Shown piece by piece: positions 25,996 through 33,760 of a stretch of DNA of 64,000 nt. The notes under the pieces are model-generated. The model was given only the letters and a program-made list of their open reading frames with translations. It was not told the origin of the DNA and did no database searches. The stretch covers positions 178,826-242,825 of the forward strand of contig NZ_OBQD01000011.1 of NCBI RefSeq assembly GCF_900220975.1. Reading direction: 5' to 3'. The DNA comes from Rhizobium subbaraonis. GTDB lineage: Bacteria > Pseudomonadota > Alphaproteobacteria > Rhizobiales > Rhizobiaceae. Position numbers and translations under genes: made by a program. Within the stretch, counting starts at the first letter, position 1; each line of letters starts with the position of its first letter.

Positions 25996-26991
25996 TCAAA
26001 GCGGCGGGATCGCGGCGAGCGGAATGATTCCGAGATAGACGACGCCGTCCCTGACCCGGAGCCTGACGCTCGCCTCGTCCTTGCCGCCGGAAAGGCTGCG
26101 GATGGTGCTTGCAACACTCGAGGCGGTCTCAGCAATCTCGGGAAAAGCCTCGGCGACGGCATCGCGGACTGTGTCGATACCCTTCAACTGAACCTGGAAA
26201 TTGCCCGACAGCCGCCCCTTGTCATCGACTTCATAGGGTCCGGAAAGCGCCGCATTGCTGCCGTTGACGAAGGCGAGGCTGAAATTGCGAAGCTCTCCCT
26301 TCGTGCCGTGCGGGGCAGTCGTCGGCGGCCCGTCGTTCAGCCAGTCGGCGGCGTTTTCGATCGTCGCATCGAGAACCACGTCCACCTGCGGCATGGTCGT
26401 GTCGGACACATTCAGGTTCAGCCCGTCGGCCGATAGCGCGATGTCGAGCGCTTCGTCATTCCTGCGAGCATGGACCTCGCCGTGGCGGGCGGAAAAGGCG
26501 AGGTTGACGTCGGTCCTGCCCGCGGTGAACGTCCCTTTGATCCCGTCATGGGCGATCGAAGTGCGTTCGAGGCCGCCGGTCCCGGCGACCGCGCTGGCGT
26601 GCAGGAGATCCCAGTCCGCTGTCAGCGCGAGATCCGGCGAGACGCGAATCTGCGCGGGGCCGTCTATTTCGAGGACGGCATGGCCCGGACGGTAGACCTG
26701 GGCTGCGGAGCGCAGGGCGCCGAAGCTTGCGGACGTGCCGGTCCGCTTGTCGTCGACGCCGATCGCATCGCAAAAGACGCCGATGCGGAAGGGGTATCCC
26801 TTAACGTCCAGCCCGGAGCAGGCCAGCGAGACGTCGGCTTCGGACATCTGGGTTCTGACATAGTTGCCGAGCCGGTTGGCGCCGTAGAACCAGGCTGCGG
26901 TGTACGCTGCGACGAACAGGACGATGCCCAGGCCGAGAAGCCAGAACCTACGGGCAATGCGCGATGTCGTGGCCCCGTTCGTCGATGTCAT
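25996..26991 (-). CDS. DUF2125 domain-containing membrane-anchored protein
   Basis: 331 aa from MTSTNGATTSR. One N-terminal membrane segment (FWLLGLGIVLFVAAYTAAWFY) leaves the rest in the periplasm. The DUF2125 region includes ACSGLDVKGYPFRIGVFCD (two Cys, possible disulfide), VYRPGHAVLEIDGPAQI, and GELRNFSLAFVNG, a pattern reminiscent of AsmA-like lipid-transfer beta-structures. Conserved next to tyrC in rhizobia. Function unknown. Convergent with tyrC with 6 bp between stop codons. Confidence 0.85.
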   Translation of the reverse strand: MTSTNGATTSRIARRFWLLGLGIVLFVAAYTAAWFYGANRLGNYVRTQMSEADVSLACSGLDVKGYPFRIGVFCDAIGVDDKRTGTSASFGALRSAAQVYRPGHAVLEIDGPAQIRVSPDLALTADWDLLHASAVAGTGGLERTSIAHDGIKGTFTAGRTDVNLAFSARHGEVHARRNDEALDIALSADGLNLNVSDTTMPQVDVVLDATIENAADWLNDGPPTTAPHGTKGELRNFSLAFVNGSNAALSGPYEVDDKGRLSGNFQVQLKGIDTVRDAVAEAFPEIAETASSVASTIRSLSGGKDEASVRLRVRDGVVYLGIIPLAAIPPL

Positions 26992-27085
26992 GCTTGCACT
27001 CCGTAGGACGAAAGGAAATGGACCGGGACGCGAAACGACCATGGCGATTCGCAGTTCCAGCGGTTTGTTTTATCGCGAATCCTGA

Positions 27086-27110
27086 CCGAAAACCGCTTCG
27101 CAGTTTTCGG
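27086..27110. repeat. Inverted repeat (8-bp arms) of rhizobial intergenic type
   Basis: CCGAAAAC and GTTTTCGG flank CGCTTCGCA, followed by GATCCG. Text of the form GAAAACCGCTTCGCA-TTTTC recurs in intergenic DNA of rhizobial genomes from memory. It lies in the 196-bp gap between the divergent DUF2125 and ChaC genes; the rest of that gap shows no gene. Confidence 0.5.
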
Positions 27111-27187
27111 GATCCGCCTTAGATTGCACCGATGCCGGCAGAGAGCCGGCAATTGCGGCGGCATTCAGGTGGAAACGGTAAGGCGCG

Positions 27188-27727
27188 GTGGATACGGAAG
27201 AATTTTGGGTTTTCGGCTATGGCTCGCTGATGTGGAATCCGGGGTTCGAGATCGAGGATAGCCAGCCCGCCCGCCTGCACGGCTTTCGACGCTCGCTTTG
27301 CGTGCGCTCCTGGGTTCACAGGGGAACGCCGGAGGAGCCGGGGCTGGTCCTCGGCCTGGATCGTGGCGGATCTTGCCGCGGCATGGCCTTTCGCGTGGCG
27401 CCGCAGCGATGGCATGCGGTCCTCGACTATCTGCGTGAGCGCGAACTCGTCACGCACGTCTACAAGGAACGCACGCTCCCCGTCACACTCGCAGGCGGCG
27501 TCCGCAAGCCGGCGCTCGCCTACGTGATCGATCGGGCGCACCACCAGTATGCGGGGGCGTTGACGGTGGAAGACGCCGCGGCGACCGTCAGCACTGCGCG
27601 TGGCAAGTCCGGCCCGAATGCCGAATACGTTGCCAATACGCTTGCCCACCTGCGCGAGATGGGCATCCGCGACCATTGGCTGGAAGAGGTCGGACGCTCG
27701 GTCGAACGCCTCATGAACGGCGGCTGA
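27188..27727 (+). CDS. Gamma-glutamylcyclotransferase, ChaC type
   Basis: 179 aa starting at GTG with TAAGG upstream. FWVFGYGSLMWNPGFE (6-21) is the glycine-rich substrate loop of the BtrG/ChaC fold, followed by GFRRSLCVRSWVHRGTPE, GLVLGLDRGGSCRG and HVYKERTLPV. ChaC enzymes cleave glutathione to 5-oxoproline and Cys-Gly. Ends VERLMNGG. Convergent with the PlsC gene. Confidence 0.9.
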   Translation: MDTEEFWVFGYGSLMWNPGFEIEDSQPARLHGFRRSLCVRSWVHRGTPEEPGLVLGLDRGGSCRGMAFRVAPQRWHAVLDYLRERELVTHVYKERTLPVTLAGGVRKPALAYVIDRAHHQYAGALTVEDAAATVSTARGKSGPNAEYVANTLAHLREMGIRDHWLEEVGRSVERLMNGG

Positions 27728-27767
27728 GGCGCGTCAGGCTCACCGACCTGCCAGGCGTGGGGACCCA

Positions 27768-28559
27768 TCAGGCATGACGTGCGCGCAGTTCTGCCACCCG
27801 GGCGGCTGCCGTGGGCGGCAGCGGCAGGTTCGGATTTGCCTCCACGGTTTCCAGAAGCAGCTTGTCGCTCGCCGTCTCCATCACGTCGATCAGGTGGGCC
27901 AGGAACGCGTCCGGATCCATCCCGGCGGGCACGGGCGGCAGGATGCGGACCTTGAAGTGGCCAGGATAGCGGAGGAACTTGCGTCGCGGCCAGAACAGGC
28001 CGGGATGCATGACGACCGGCAGGACGGGCACCTGCAGGTCGCGGTAGAGGCGGGCGATACCGTATTTGTATTCCGGCGGCGCGCCCGGCGGGCGGCGCGT
28101 GCCTTCCGGATAGATGATGAGCTGGCGGCCGCTTCTCATCTCGGCTTTGGCCCGCTCCATCACCGCCGCCATCGCCTTGCCGCGCGCGCCGCGATCAACC
28201 GGCACCATGCGCTGCTTGATAAGATACCAGCCAAACAAGGGGATCCACGTCAGCTCGCGCTTGAGAATGTAGAAGGGGTCGTCCTGCCAGGGCAAAAGCG
28301 CATAGGCGTCCCAGAACGACTGGTGCTTCGGCGCGAATATGTAGCCCTGGTCCTTTGGAATGTTCTCCAGGCCCTCGATTTCGAAGGTGGCGCCGACGAT
28401 CTTGGCGAAGAGCCAGTGATTGCTGCGCGCCCAGTTCTTGGCGATGACATAGGCCTTCTTGCGCGGAAGCAGAAAATAGACCGGCGTCAACACGATCATC
28501 TGCGCAATCAGATTGAGATAGAAGGCGATGTTGAAAAGGATGGAGCGCAGAACGATCAT
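27768..28559 (-). CDS. plsC: 1-acyl-sn-glycerol-3-phosphate acyltransferase (PlsC family)
   Basis: 263 aa from MIVLRSILFN. An N-terminal membrane helix (SILFNIAFYLNLIAQMIVL) precedes the acyltransferase domain with catalytic HQSFWD (HxxxxD), then PFYILKRELTWIPLFGWY, the third motif YPEGTRRPPG and VLPVVMHPG. Makes phosphatidic acid from lysophosphatidic acid at the inner membrane. A DUF218 protein gene lies upstream in the same direction with a 68-bp gap. Confidence 0.92.
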   Translation of the reverse strand: MIVLRSILFNIAFYLNLIAQMIVLTPVYFLLPRKKAYVIAKNWARSNHWLFAKIVGATFEIEGLENIPKDQGYIFAPKHQSFWDAYALLPWQDDPFYILKRELTWIPLFGWYLIKQRMVPVDRGARGKAMAAVMERAKAEMRSGRQLIIYPEGTRRPPGAPPEYKYGIARLYRDLQVPVLPVVMHPGLFWPRRKFLRYPGHFKVRILPPVPAGMDPDAFLAHLIDVMETASDKLLLETVEANPNLPLPPTAAARVAELRARHA

Positions 28560-28627
28560 CAGGCAAGAGCTCTCTGAGGAAGACACGCCTGACTACACGA
28601 TATTTTTCGCGTCGGAAACCGGGCTGC

Positions 28628-29350
28628 TCAGTTCTCTTCCACAAGCGCTGCGTGGGTCTGGGCGTCGCGGCGCAGGCCGCTCGCCGTGCCGGCGCCGATC
28701 ATGTCGCGCACCAGCGCGGCGGAGTACTTCACATACTCTGAAAGCATCGCCTTCATCACGTGCGGCTCGCCGAGCCAGCTGCCGTTCCTCAGGTCGGAAT
28801 TGATCACCGGGTAGGAGACGAATTCCGTCTCGGCATCGCTGCGCCGAAGTTCCAGAAGGCTGCGCGGCATGTGGTAGTTGTTGGTCACCACCAGAACGGA
28901 TCGATAGCCATGGTCGCTGATCCACTGCGCCGTCTCGTTGGCGTTGCCGATCGTGTCCATCGCGTCGTAGCCGATATCGACGCAGCAATCGAACAGGCTG
29001 GTCGAGCTCTGGGTGAACTTGCGGATCTGCGTGCCGGACGTGCTTGGATTGGCGCCTGAGATCAGCAGACGCTTGCCTGCGCCCTGCTTCAGTAGACCGA
29101 TCGCCTGATCGATGCGCTGGAAGCCGCCCGTCAGGACCACGATCGCATCCGCGCGGGGATTTCTCGGGGTTTCCATGGCGGCGATCGTTTCTGCAAAATA
29201 CAGGAACCCCCCGAGCATGCTGCCGCAGAAGACGAGCAGGAATGCCAGGAAAACGCGGACAAACCGACGTATAGGGCGAATTCGCCAGCGCTTGCGCGCC
29301 GGTTGCCCGTCCTTCTGCGTCAGGTGTCTCGTTTCGTCCATGGTAGCCAT
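28628..29350 (-). CDS. YdcF/ElyC-like DUF218 membrane protein
   Basis: 240 aa. A basic N-terminus (RKRWRIRPIRR) and a single membrane segment (FVRVFLAFLLVFCGSMLGGFLYF) place the DUF218 domain in the periplasm. ADAIVVLTGGFQRIDQAIGLL, LLISGANPST, NANETAQWI and VTNNYHMPRSLLEL are the family motifs, conserved polar residues forming a presumed active site. E. coli relatives ElyC and SanA affect envelope and lipid-carrier homeostasis. An alternative start lies three codons in (MDETRH). Neighbours are plsC and ftsX, all on one strand. Confidence 0.87.
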   Translation of the reverse strand: MATMDETRHLTQKDGQPARKRWRIRPIRRFVRVFLAFLLVFCGSMLGGFLYFAETIAAMETPRNPRADAIVVLTGGFQRIDQAIGLLKQGAGKRLLISGANPSTSGTQIRKFTQSSTSLFDCCVDIGYDAMDTIGNANETAQWISDHGYRSVLVVTNNYHMPRSLLELRRSDAETEFVSYPVINSDLRNGSWLGEPHVMKAMLSEYVKYSAALVRDMIGAGTASGLRRDAQTHAALVEEN

Positions 29351-29416
29351 GATTCTTCTATTTAACCCGGGATTGCGGCAAGGACGAGTCCGTAGACATG
29401 CGATGGCCGGTCCTGG

Positions 29417-30424
29417 TCATGTGTCAGGCAGGTCGTCGGTGCGCGCGGGGTCGGAGCGGATGCGGTCGATCTCGAAGATCGTGCGCATCACGGTGAAGCG
29501 CGCCGTCAGCGTCGTGAGCAACGCGATGACGATCATCGTTGCGGCAATGCCGAGATAGCCGCTCACCCCCACGGAGAAGTTTCCGAACAGGGCGGTGGCC
29601 TGGTCGCTTTCCGGCGTGGCCAGCGTTCGGTTCTGCCAGTATCCGGCGATGGCGAAGACGATTGCCGCCAGCGCGCCGCCCGCAAAGGAGCCTTTCAGGC
29701 TGATCTTCAGGAAATGCTTCTGGAATTCGGAGGCGACGAACCCCGCTTCAGCACCAACGAAATGCAGCACCTCGATGATGTGGCGGTTGCCGGACAAAGC
29801 ACCGCGGGTGGCGAAGACGACCGTCAGGACCATGGCGGAGAAGACGAGAATCAAAACGCCCATGCCGATCCAGGCCGTCGTTCTCGCCATGGTGACCAGC
29901 CTGTTCACCCAGGTCCTGTGATCGTCGAGAAAGGCCTGCGGAATGGTTTCCGTCAGCGCCTGTCGCATCGCGCCGAAATCGGGCGGGTTCTGCTCGTCGA
30001 TGGTGATGATGACGAGCCGCGGCACCGGCAGTTCGTCCAGGTCGAGACCCTCGCCGAGCCAGGGCTCGAGCAGCCTGGCGGTTGCGGCGCGGTCGACGAT
30101 CGTGCCGTCCTTCGTGCCGGTGAAGGTGAGTGCCAGATCGCGGGCGTCACGCAGCGCCGCCTCCATGTCCAGCCCGTCGTCCGGCTTGATCTGGATGGTA
30201 ATCTCGCGGGAGATCTGGCTTTGCCAGCTGGCCGCGGTTGCCCGCACCATGCTCACGGCCCCGTATGTCAGGCAGGCCAGAAAAGCCATGATGGCGATCA
30301 CGAACATCAGTGCGTTGCCAGAGACGTTCGCCGGCGGCACGATGGGGGCAGTCGGGCGGACGCGCATCTCCGGGCGCTTCTGGTTGCCCTCCTGCGGCTG
30401 CGGGCGTGTGGCTGCCTCACTCAT
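29417..30424 (-). CDS. ftsX: Cell division ABC transporter permease FtsX
   Basis: 335 aa. A cytoplasmic Pro-rich N-terminus, TM1 (LMFVIAIMAFLACLTYGAVS), a periplasmic domain of about 110 residues, and three further TM segments (WIGMGVLILVFSAMVLTVV, GSFAGGALAAIVFAIAGY, YLGIAATMIVIALLTTL). With FtsE it controls septal peptidoglycan amidases. Its ATG overlaps the ftsE stop by 8 bp, a typical ftsE-ftsX junction. Confidence 0.93.
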   Translation of the reverse strand: MSEAATRPQPQEGNQKRPEMRVRPTAPIVPPANVSGNALMFVIAIMAFLACLTYGAVSMVRATAASWQSQISREITIQIKPDDGLDMEAALRDARDLALTFTGTKDGTIVDRAATARLLEPWLGEGLDLDELPVPRLVIITIDEQNPPDFGAMRQALTETIPQAFLDDHRTWVNRLVTMARTTAWIGMGVLILVFSAMVLTVVFATRGALSGNRHIIEVLHFVGAEAGFVASEFQKHFLKISLKGSFAGGALAAIVFAIAGYWQNRTLATPESDQATALFGNFSVGVSGYLGIAATMIVIALLTTLTARFTVMRTIFEIDRIRSDPARTDDLPDT

Positions 30425-31076
30425 AGATGTCGAGCCGCCCTTGCGAGAGGATCATGCGCCGCGCATCCACCTGATCCATCAGCGACAGGTCGTGGGTAGC
30501 GATGACGACGGCGGTTCCGAGGCGGTTCAGTTCCATGAACAGGCTCAGCAAGCGGCGCGCCATCGGCGGATCGACGTTGCCGGTCGGTTCGTCGGCGAGC
30601 AGCAGTTCCGGGCGGTCGATCAGGGCGCGGGCGATGGCCGCACGCTGTTTCTCTCCGCCGGAAAGTACCGGAGGCAGGACGTTGATCCGCTCGCCGAGGC
30701 CTACCCATTTCAAAAGATCGAGCACGTCGGCGCGGTAGCTCGCCTCTTCCTTGCCACGCACGCGCAAGGGCAGGGCGACGTTCTCATAGGTCGTCAGATG
30801 GTCCAGCAGGCGGAAGTCCTGGAAAACGATGCCGATCCGCCGCCGCAGCATCGGCAGCTCGTCGCGCGGGATCGTGGCGATGTCGCGATCGAAGGTGCGC
30901 ACGAGGCCGCGCGTTGGCTGCAACGACAGGAACAGGAGCTTCAGCAGCGTCGATTTTCCCGCCCCCGAGGGCCCCGTCAGGAACTGGAAGGAACGACGCG
31001 GAATGTCGAAGGTGAGGTCGCGGAGCACTTCCGGACCCATCCCGTATCTCAGGCCGACATTCTCGAAGTGTATCAA
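30417..31076 (-). CDS. ftsE: Cell division ATP-binding protein FtsE
   Basis: 219 aa if started at TTG 31076, giving M-IHFENVGLRYGMGPEVLR, the family's usual beginning and length; no ATG is available there, and the in-frame ATG much further up adds an unrelated 16 residues. Walker A GPSGAGKS, Q-loop VFQDFRLL, signature LSGGEKQR, Walker B LLLADEP, H-loop ATHD. Forms the ATPase of the FtsEX complex at the septum. Divergent from the 31269 gene; about 190 bp between them must contain both promoters. Confidence 0.94.
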   Translation of the reverse strand: MIHFENVGLRYGMGPEVLRDLTFDIPRRSFQFLTGPSGAGKSTLLKLLFLSLQPTRGLVRTFDRDIATIPRDELPMLRRRIGIVFQDFRLLDHLTTYENVALPLRVRGKEEASYRADVLDLLKWVGLGERINVLPPVLSGGEKQRAAIARALIDRPELLLADEPTGNVDPPMARRLLSLFMELNRLGTAVVIATHDLSLMDQVDARRMILSQGRLDIYE

Positions 31077-31268
31077 AGGGACAATCCGGTTTTCGTCTTC
31101 GCGCGCGTGACGCGCCATTCGCATCTTGCCGATGGCACGGAATCAAGGCCCATCCAAGGCCGGTTTCCGAAGCATTAACCAGTATGGTTTACGTTTGGTA
31201 AGCAATCGATTCAATGCCCGACTTTTAGCGGGTGAAACTCGTCGGACGAGCACGACAGGAGCACCGCC

Positions 31269-31961
31269 ATGACAGCATTCGGCGCAAGGCGCGAGAGAAG
31301 CGTCCCGTTCGATCTCCTGCCGCCGGAGCCCGGCCGGCAACGGAGAAGCCCCGTTCCGCGCCGAAAAATGGCCGAGATCGTCGACGCCGATTTTGTCGTC
31401 GTAACGGATTCTCCGGCAGCACCGCGAGGCATTGCACGCAACGATAATGGTCTGCCGGGTACCTCGGGACTGCGGACTTTCGCTTCTTCTGGCGCAGGAA
31501 TGACGGTGAGGGGGCTGGTGCGGGCGGTGCGGCTTGTGGAGCAGGCTCTACAGATCCTGCCGGCGCGCGCATTCGGGACCATCGTGGCTGGCAGCGTCGC
31601 CGGCTCCTTTTTTTTCGCGGGAGGGCTTTCGGCCCTTGCAACCGTCTTTTCCGCCGGAGGCGAGCCCGGCCGGCTGCAGGTTGGCGGCGTGACCTATTCG
31701 CTTGACGACCGGGACGGAATGAAGGTTCTTTCCATCTACGGAACGCTGGAAAACCGGTCGCGCGAGGAGCGTGCCGTCCCGTCGATCCTCGTGGACGTCG
31801 TCGGCGGCGGCAGGGGGGCTGCGCGGCACCGGATTGAATTGACGGACGGCAGCATGCCCGCCGGAGCGAGCCGCCCATTCGCGCTGAAAATACCACATAC
31901 GGGCGCAGGACTGCCGAAAGTCGCGGTTTCGCTCGCGTCCGAGGATGCGTTGCAACGGTGA
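31269..31961 (+). CDS. DUF3426-like membrane protein lacking the N-terminal zinc ribbon
   Basis: 230 aa. One membrane segment (TIVAGSVAGSFFFAGGLSALATVF, about 105-128) is followed by a periplasmic domain: GGVTYSLDDRDGMKVLSIYGTLENRSREERAVPSI...AGASRPFALKIPHTG, similar to the C-terminal domain of rhizobial zinc-ribbon (MJ0042-type) proteins encoded divergently from ftsE. Those start with a CxxC-CxxC ribbon; here the first ~100 residues are Arg/Pro-rich without a CxxC pair. GACAGGAG precedes the ATG. Either an N-terminal replacement or a diverged family member. Function unknown. Confidence 0.65.
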   Translation: MTAFGARRERSVPFDLLPPEPGRQRRSPVPRRKMAEIVDADFVVVTDSPAAPRGIARNDNGLPGTSGLRTFASSGAGMTVRGLVRAVRLVEQALQILPARAFGTIVAGSVAGSFFFAGGLSALATVFSAGGEPGRLQVGGVTYSLDDRDGMKVLSIYGTLENRSREERAVPSILVDVVGGGRGAARHRIELTDGSMPAGASRPFALKIPHTGAGLPKVAVSLASEDALQR

Positions 31962-32024
31962 TTGTGCTATGCGGCAGCGAGCGGCAGACGCCGCAAGACG
32001 AAACGCCGTGGGAGCCAGATCGCG

Positions 32025-32570
32025 ATGCAGGTAGTGCGCGGGAAGAAAATCGAAACGCTCTATAGCGCCGAGGAAATCGCCCGGCGGAATTCGGAGATGG
32101 CCGCGCAGATCAAGTCGGGTCCGACGAAGGACTTGCTGGTGATCTCGATCCTCAAGGGCTCCTTCATCTTCGCGGCCGACCTGATTCGCGCCATGCACGC
32201 GACCGGGCTTGCGCCGGAGGTCGAGTTCATCACGCTTTCCAGCTACGGCAAGGGAACGACGTCGCAGACCGTCAAGATCGTCAAGGACATCGACAGCGAC
32301 GTCCATGGCCGCGACATCCTGCTGATCGATGATATTCTGGAATCCGGTCGTACCCTGCAGTTCGCCAAGGAACTTCTGCTCGAACGTGGCGCCAATCACG
32401 TGACGATTGCCGTCCTTCTCGACAAGCGCGTCAAGCGTCAGACGGACCTCGAGGCGGACTATGTGGGCTTCGAGTGTCCGGATCATTTCGTCGTCGGATA
32501 CGGGATGGACGTGGCCTATGCCTTCCGCGAACTGCCCTTCGTCGGCGTGGTGACGGGCGACGCCGAGTAG
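32025..32570 (+). CDS. hpt: Hypoxanthine phosphoribosyltransferase
   Basis: 181 aa, start chosen at MQVVRGKKIETLYS with GTGGGAG upstream. Type I PRTase: LVISILKGSFIFAADL (PPi loop), DILLIDDILESGRTL (PRPP-binding motif with the acidic pair) and DKRVKRQTDLEADYVGFEC, then DHFVVGYGMD. Salvages hypoxanthine/guanine to IMP/GMP. The next gene, a receiver protein, follows on the same strand 137 bp on, as in other rhizobia. Confidence 0.95.
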   Translation: MQVVRGKKIETLYSAEEIARRNSEMAAQIKSGPTKDLLVISILKGSFIFAADLIRAMHATGLAPEVEFITLSSYGKGTTSQTVKIVKDIDSDVHGRDILLIDDILESGRTLQFAKELLLERGANHVTIAVLLDKRVKRQTDLEADYVGFECPDHFVVGYGMDVAYAFRELPFVGVVTGDAE

Positions 32571-32707
32571 CCGGCCCCTCGATTTCCCTTTCCGCTGTTT
32601 ACCGATCGCAAACGAAACTCTGGTCTTTTCTGGCACGGGGCAGCGCTAACGGCGGCGCGTCTTGCGCCCGAAGGACAGGGCCGGATGGACGGCTCGAAGG
32701 GAACACC

Positions 32708-33067
32708 ATGGCAAGAATTCTGATCACGGAAGACGAGGATTCGCTTCGTATCTTCGTTGCGCGCGCGCTGCGGCTCGACGGGCACGAGACGGTCGAGGCG
32801 GCCGACGGCGCGCAGGGCCTGGAGACGCTGGCGGAGAGCCGGTTCGACCTGCTTCTGTCCGACATCCGCATGCCGGTCATGGACGGCATCGAGCTTGCCC
32901 ATCGCGCCGCACAGGCGCATCCGGACCTCAAGATCCTGCTGATGACCGGGTATGCCGAGCAGCGCGAGCGCGCAGAGGATCTTGCCGAAAAGATCGTCGA
33001 TGTGGTCGCGAAACCATTCAGCCTGCCTGATATCCGCACCGCCGTCGCCCGCGCGTTGGCTGCTTAA
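32708..33067 (+). CDS. Single-domain response regulator, CpdR-like
   Basis: 119 aa, receiver only. Acidic pocket E8-D9-E10, phospho-acceptor D52 (LLSDIRMPVMDG), Thr in LMTGYAEQ, and the Lys in VVAKPFSLPD. Length and the SDIRMPVMDGIELA / LMTGYAEQRERA pattern resemble CpdR, which in Caulobacter and rhizobia recruits ClpXP substrates in a phosphorylation-dependent way; two CpdR-like copies are common in rhizobia. It ends 2 bp before the stop of the convergent DUF1349 gene. Specific assignment as cpdR is tentative. Confidence 0.8.
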   Translation: MARILITEDEDSLRIFVARALRLDGHETVEAADGAQGLETLAESRFDLLLSDIRMPVMDGIELAHRAAQAHPDLKILLMTGYAEQRERAEDLAEKIVDVVAKPFSLPDIRTAVARALAA

Positions 33068-33069
33068 GC

Positions 33070-33642
33070 TCAACTGAGGTCGTGCAGGTCCTTCCCGAGC
33101 GGAGGCGACAGGCTGAACTCGGAAAATTCGACCCTGAGCCCGGCGCGCTCCGGCGTGCAGCACATCGGGCCCACGAGGTAGGATGCTGCGACCGGAAACG
33201 GGGCCAGGCGGACGAGCGGCCATTGCTTGCCATCGGCCGAGACCTGGAGGCGCAATACGCCCCCCGACACCGTTGCCCGAATTCGAAAATCCGACGGGTC
33301 GAAGGGGCAGGCAGCCGTTGCCCAGTCGGATTGCCCATCGGTCAGGACGCTGCTGAGCATTGCCCGTCCGTCCGACAGCTCGACGCCCGCCTTGACCCAG
33401 TGCGCCTCGTCCACTCGAACCATGATGCCTGCCTGATCATAGAGCGCATCGTATCCCGCTTTCACGCGCACCTGCGCCGTGAAGGCGCTGCCCGTTCGAA
33501 AGCCGAGAAAATGCCCACTGTCGCGCGTGAAGCCGTAGTGCGTCTCACGCCAGAAATCGCTTCCGCGATCCGTCGTCACTTCGATAACGCCGTCGTGCTC
33601 GCTCCATGTCTCGGGCTCGTTGAGCCAGATGCCACCCTTCAT
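33070..33642 (-). CDS. DUF1349 domain-containing protein
   Basis: 190 aa from MKGGIWLNEPETW; AAGGA seven bases upstream supports this ATG over another five codons earlier. A concanavalin-like beta-sandwich typical of DUF1349: SDFWRETHYGFTRDSGHF, FTAQVRVKAGYDALYDQAGIMVRVDEAHWVKAGVE, YLVGPMCCTPERAGLRVEFSEF. No signal peptide. Likely a carbohydrate-related fold (YesU relative), substrate unknown. Stands alone between the convergent receiver gene and the large TIGR02302 gene. Confidence 0.85.
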   Translation of the reverse strand: MKGGIWLNEPETWSEHDGVIEVTTDRGSDFWRETHYGFTRDSGHFLGFRTGSAFTAQVRVKAGYDALYDQAGIMVRVDEAHWVKAGVELSDGRAMLSSVLTDGQSDWATAACPFDPSDFRIRATVSGGVLRLQVSADGKQWPLVRLAPFPVAASYLVGPMCCTPERAGLRVEFSEFSLSPPLGKDLHDLS

Positions 33643-33760
33643 CTGTGGTCCTTTCATGTGAGGGAGATGTGCCGAGAAAATGGCCTGCGACTTGCCGATC
33701 GGCGGCATCCAATCGTGGAGCCGGAGGAAAGGCGCCTGCATCGGGATCGATCTGATAGCG

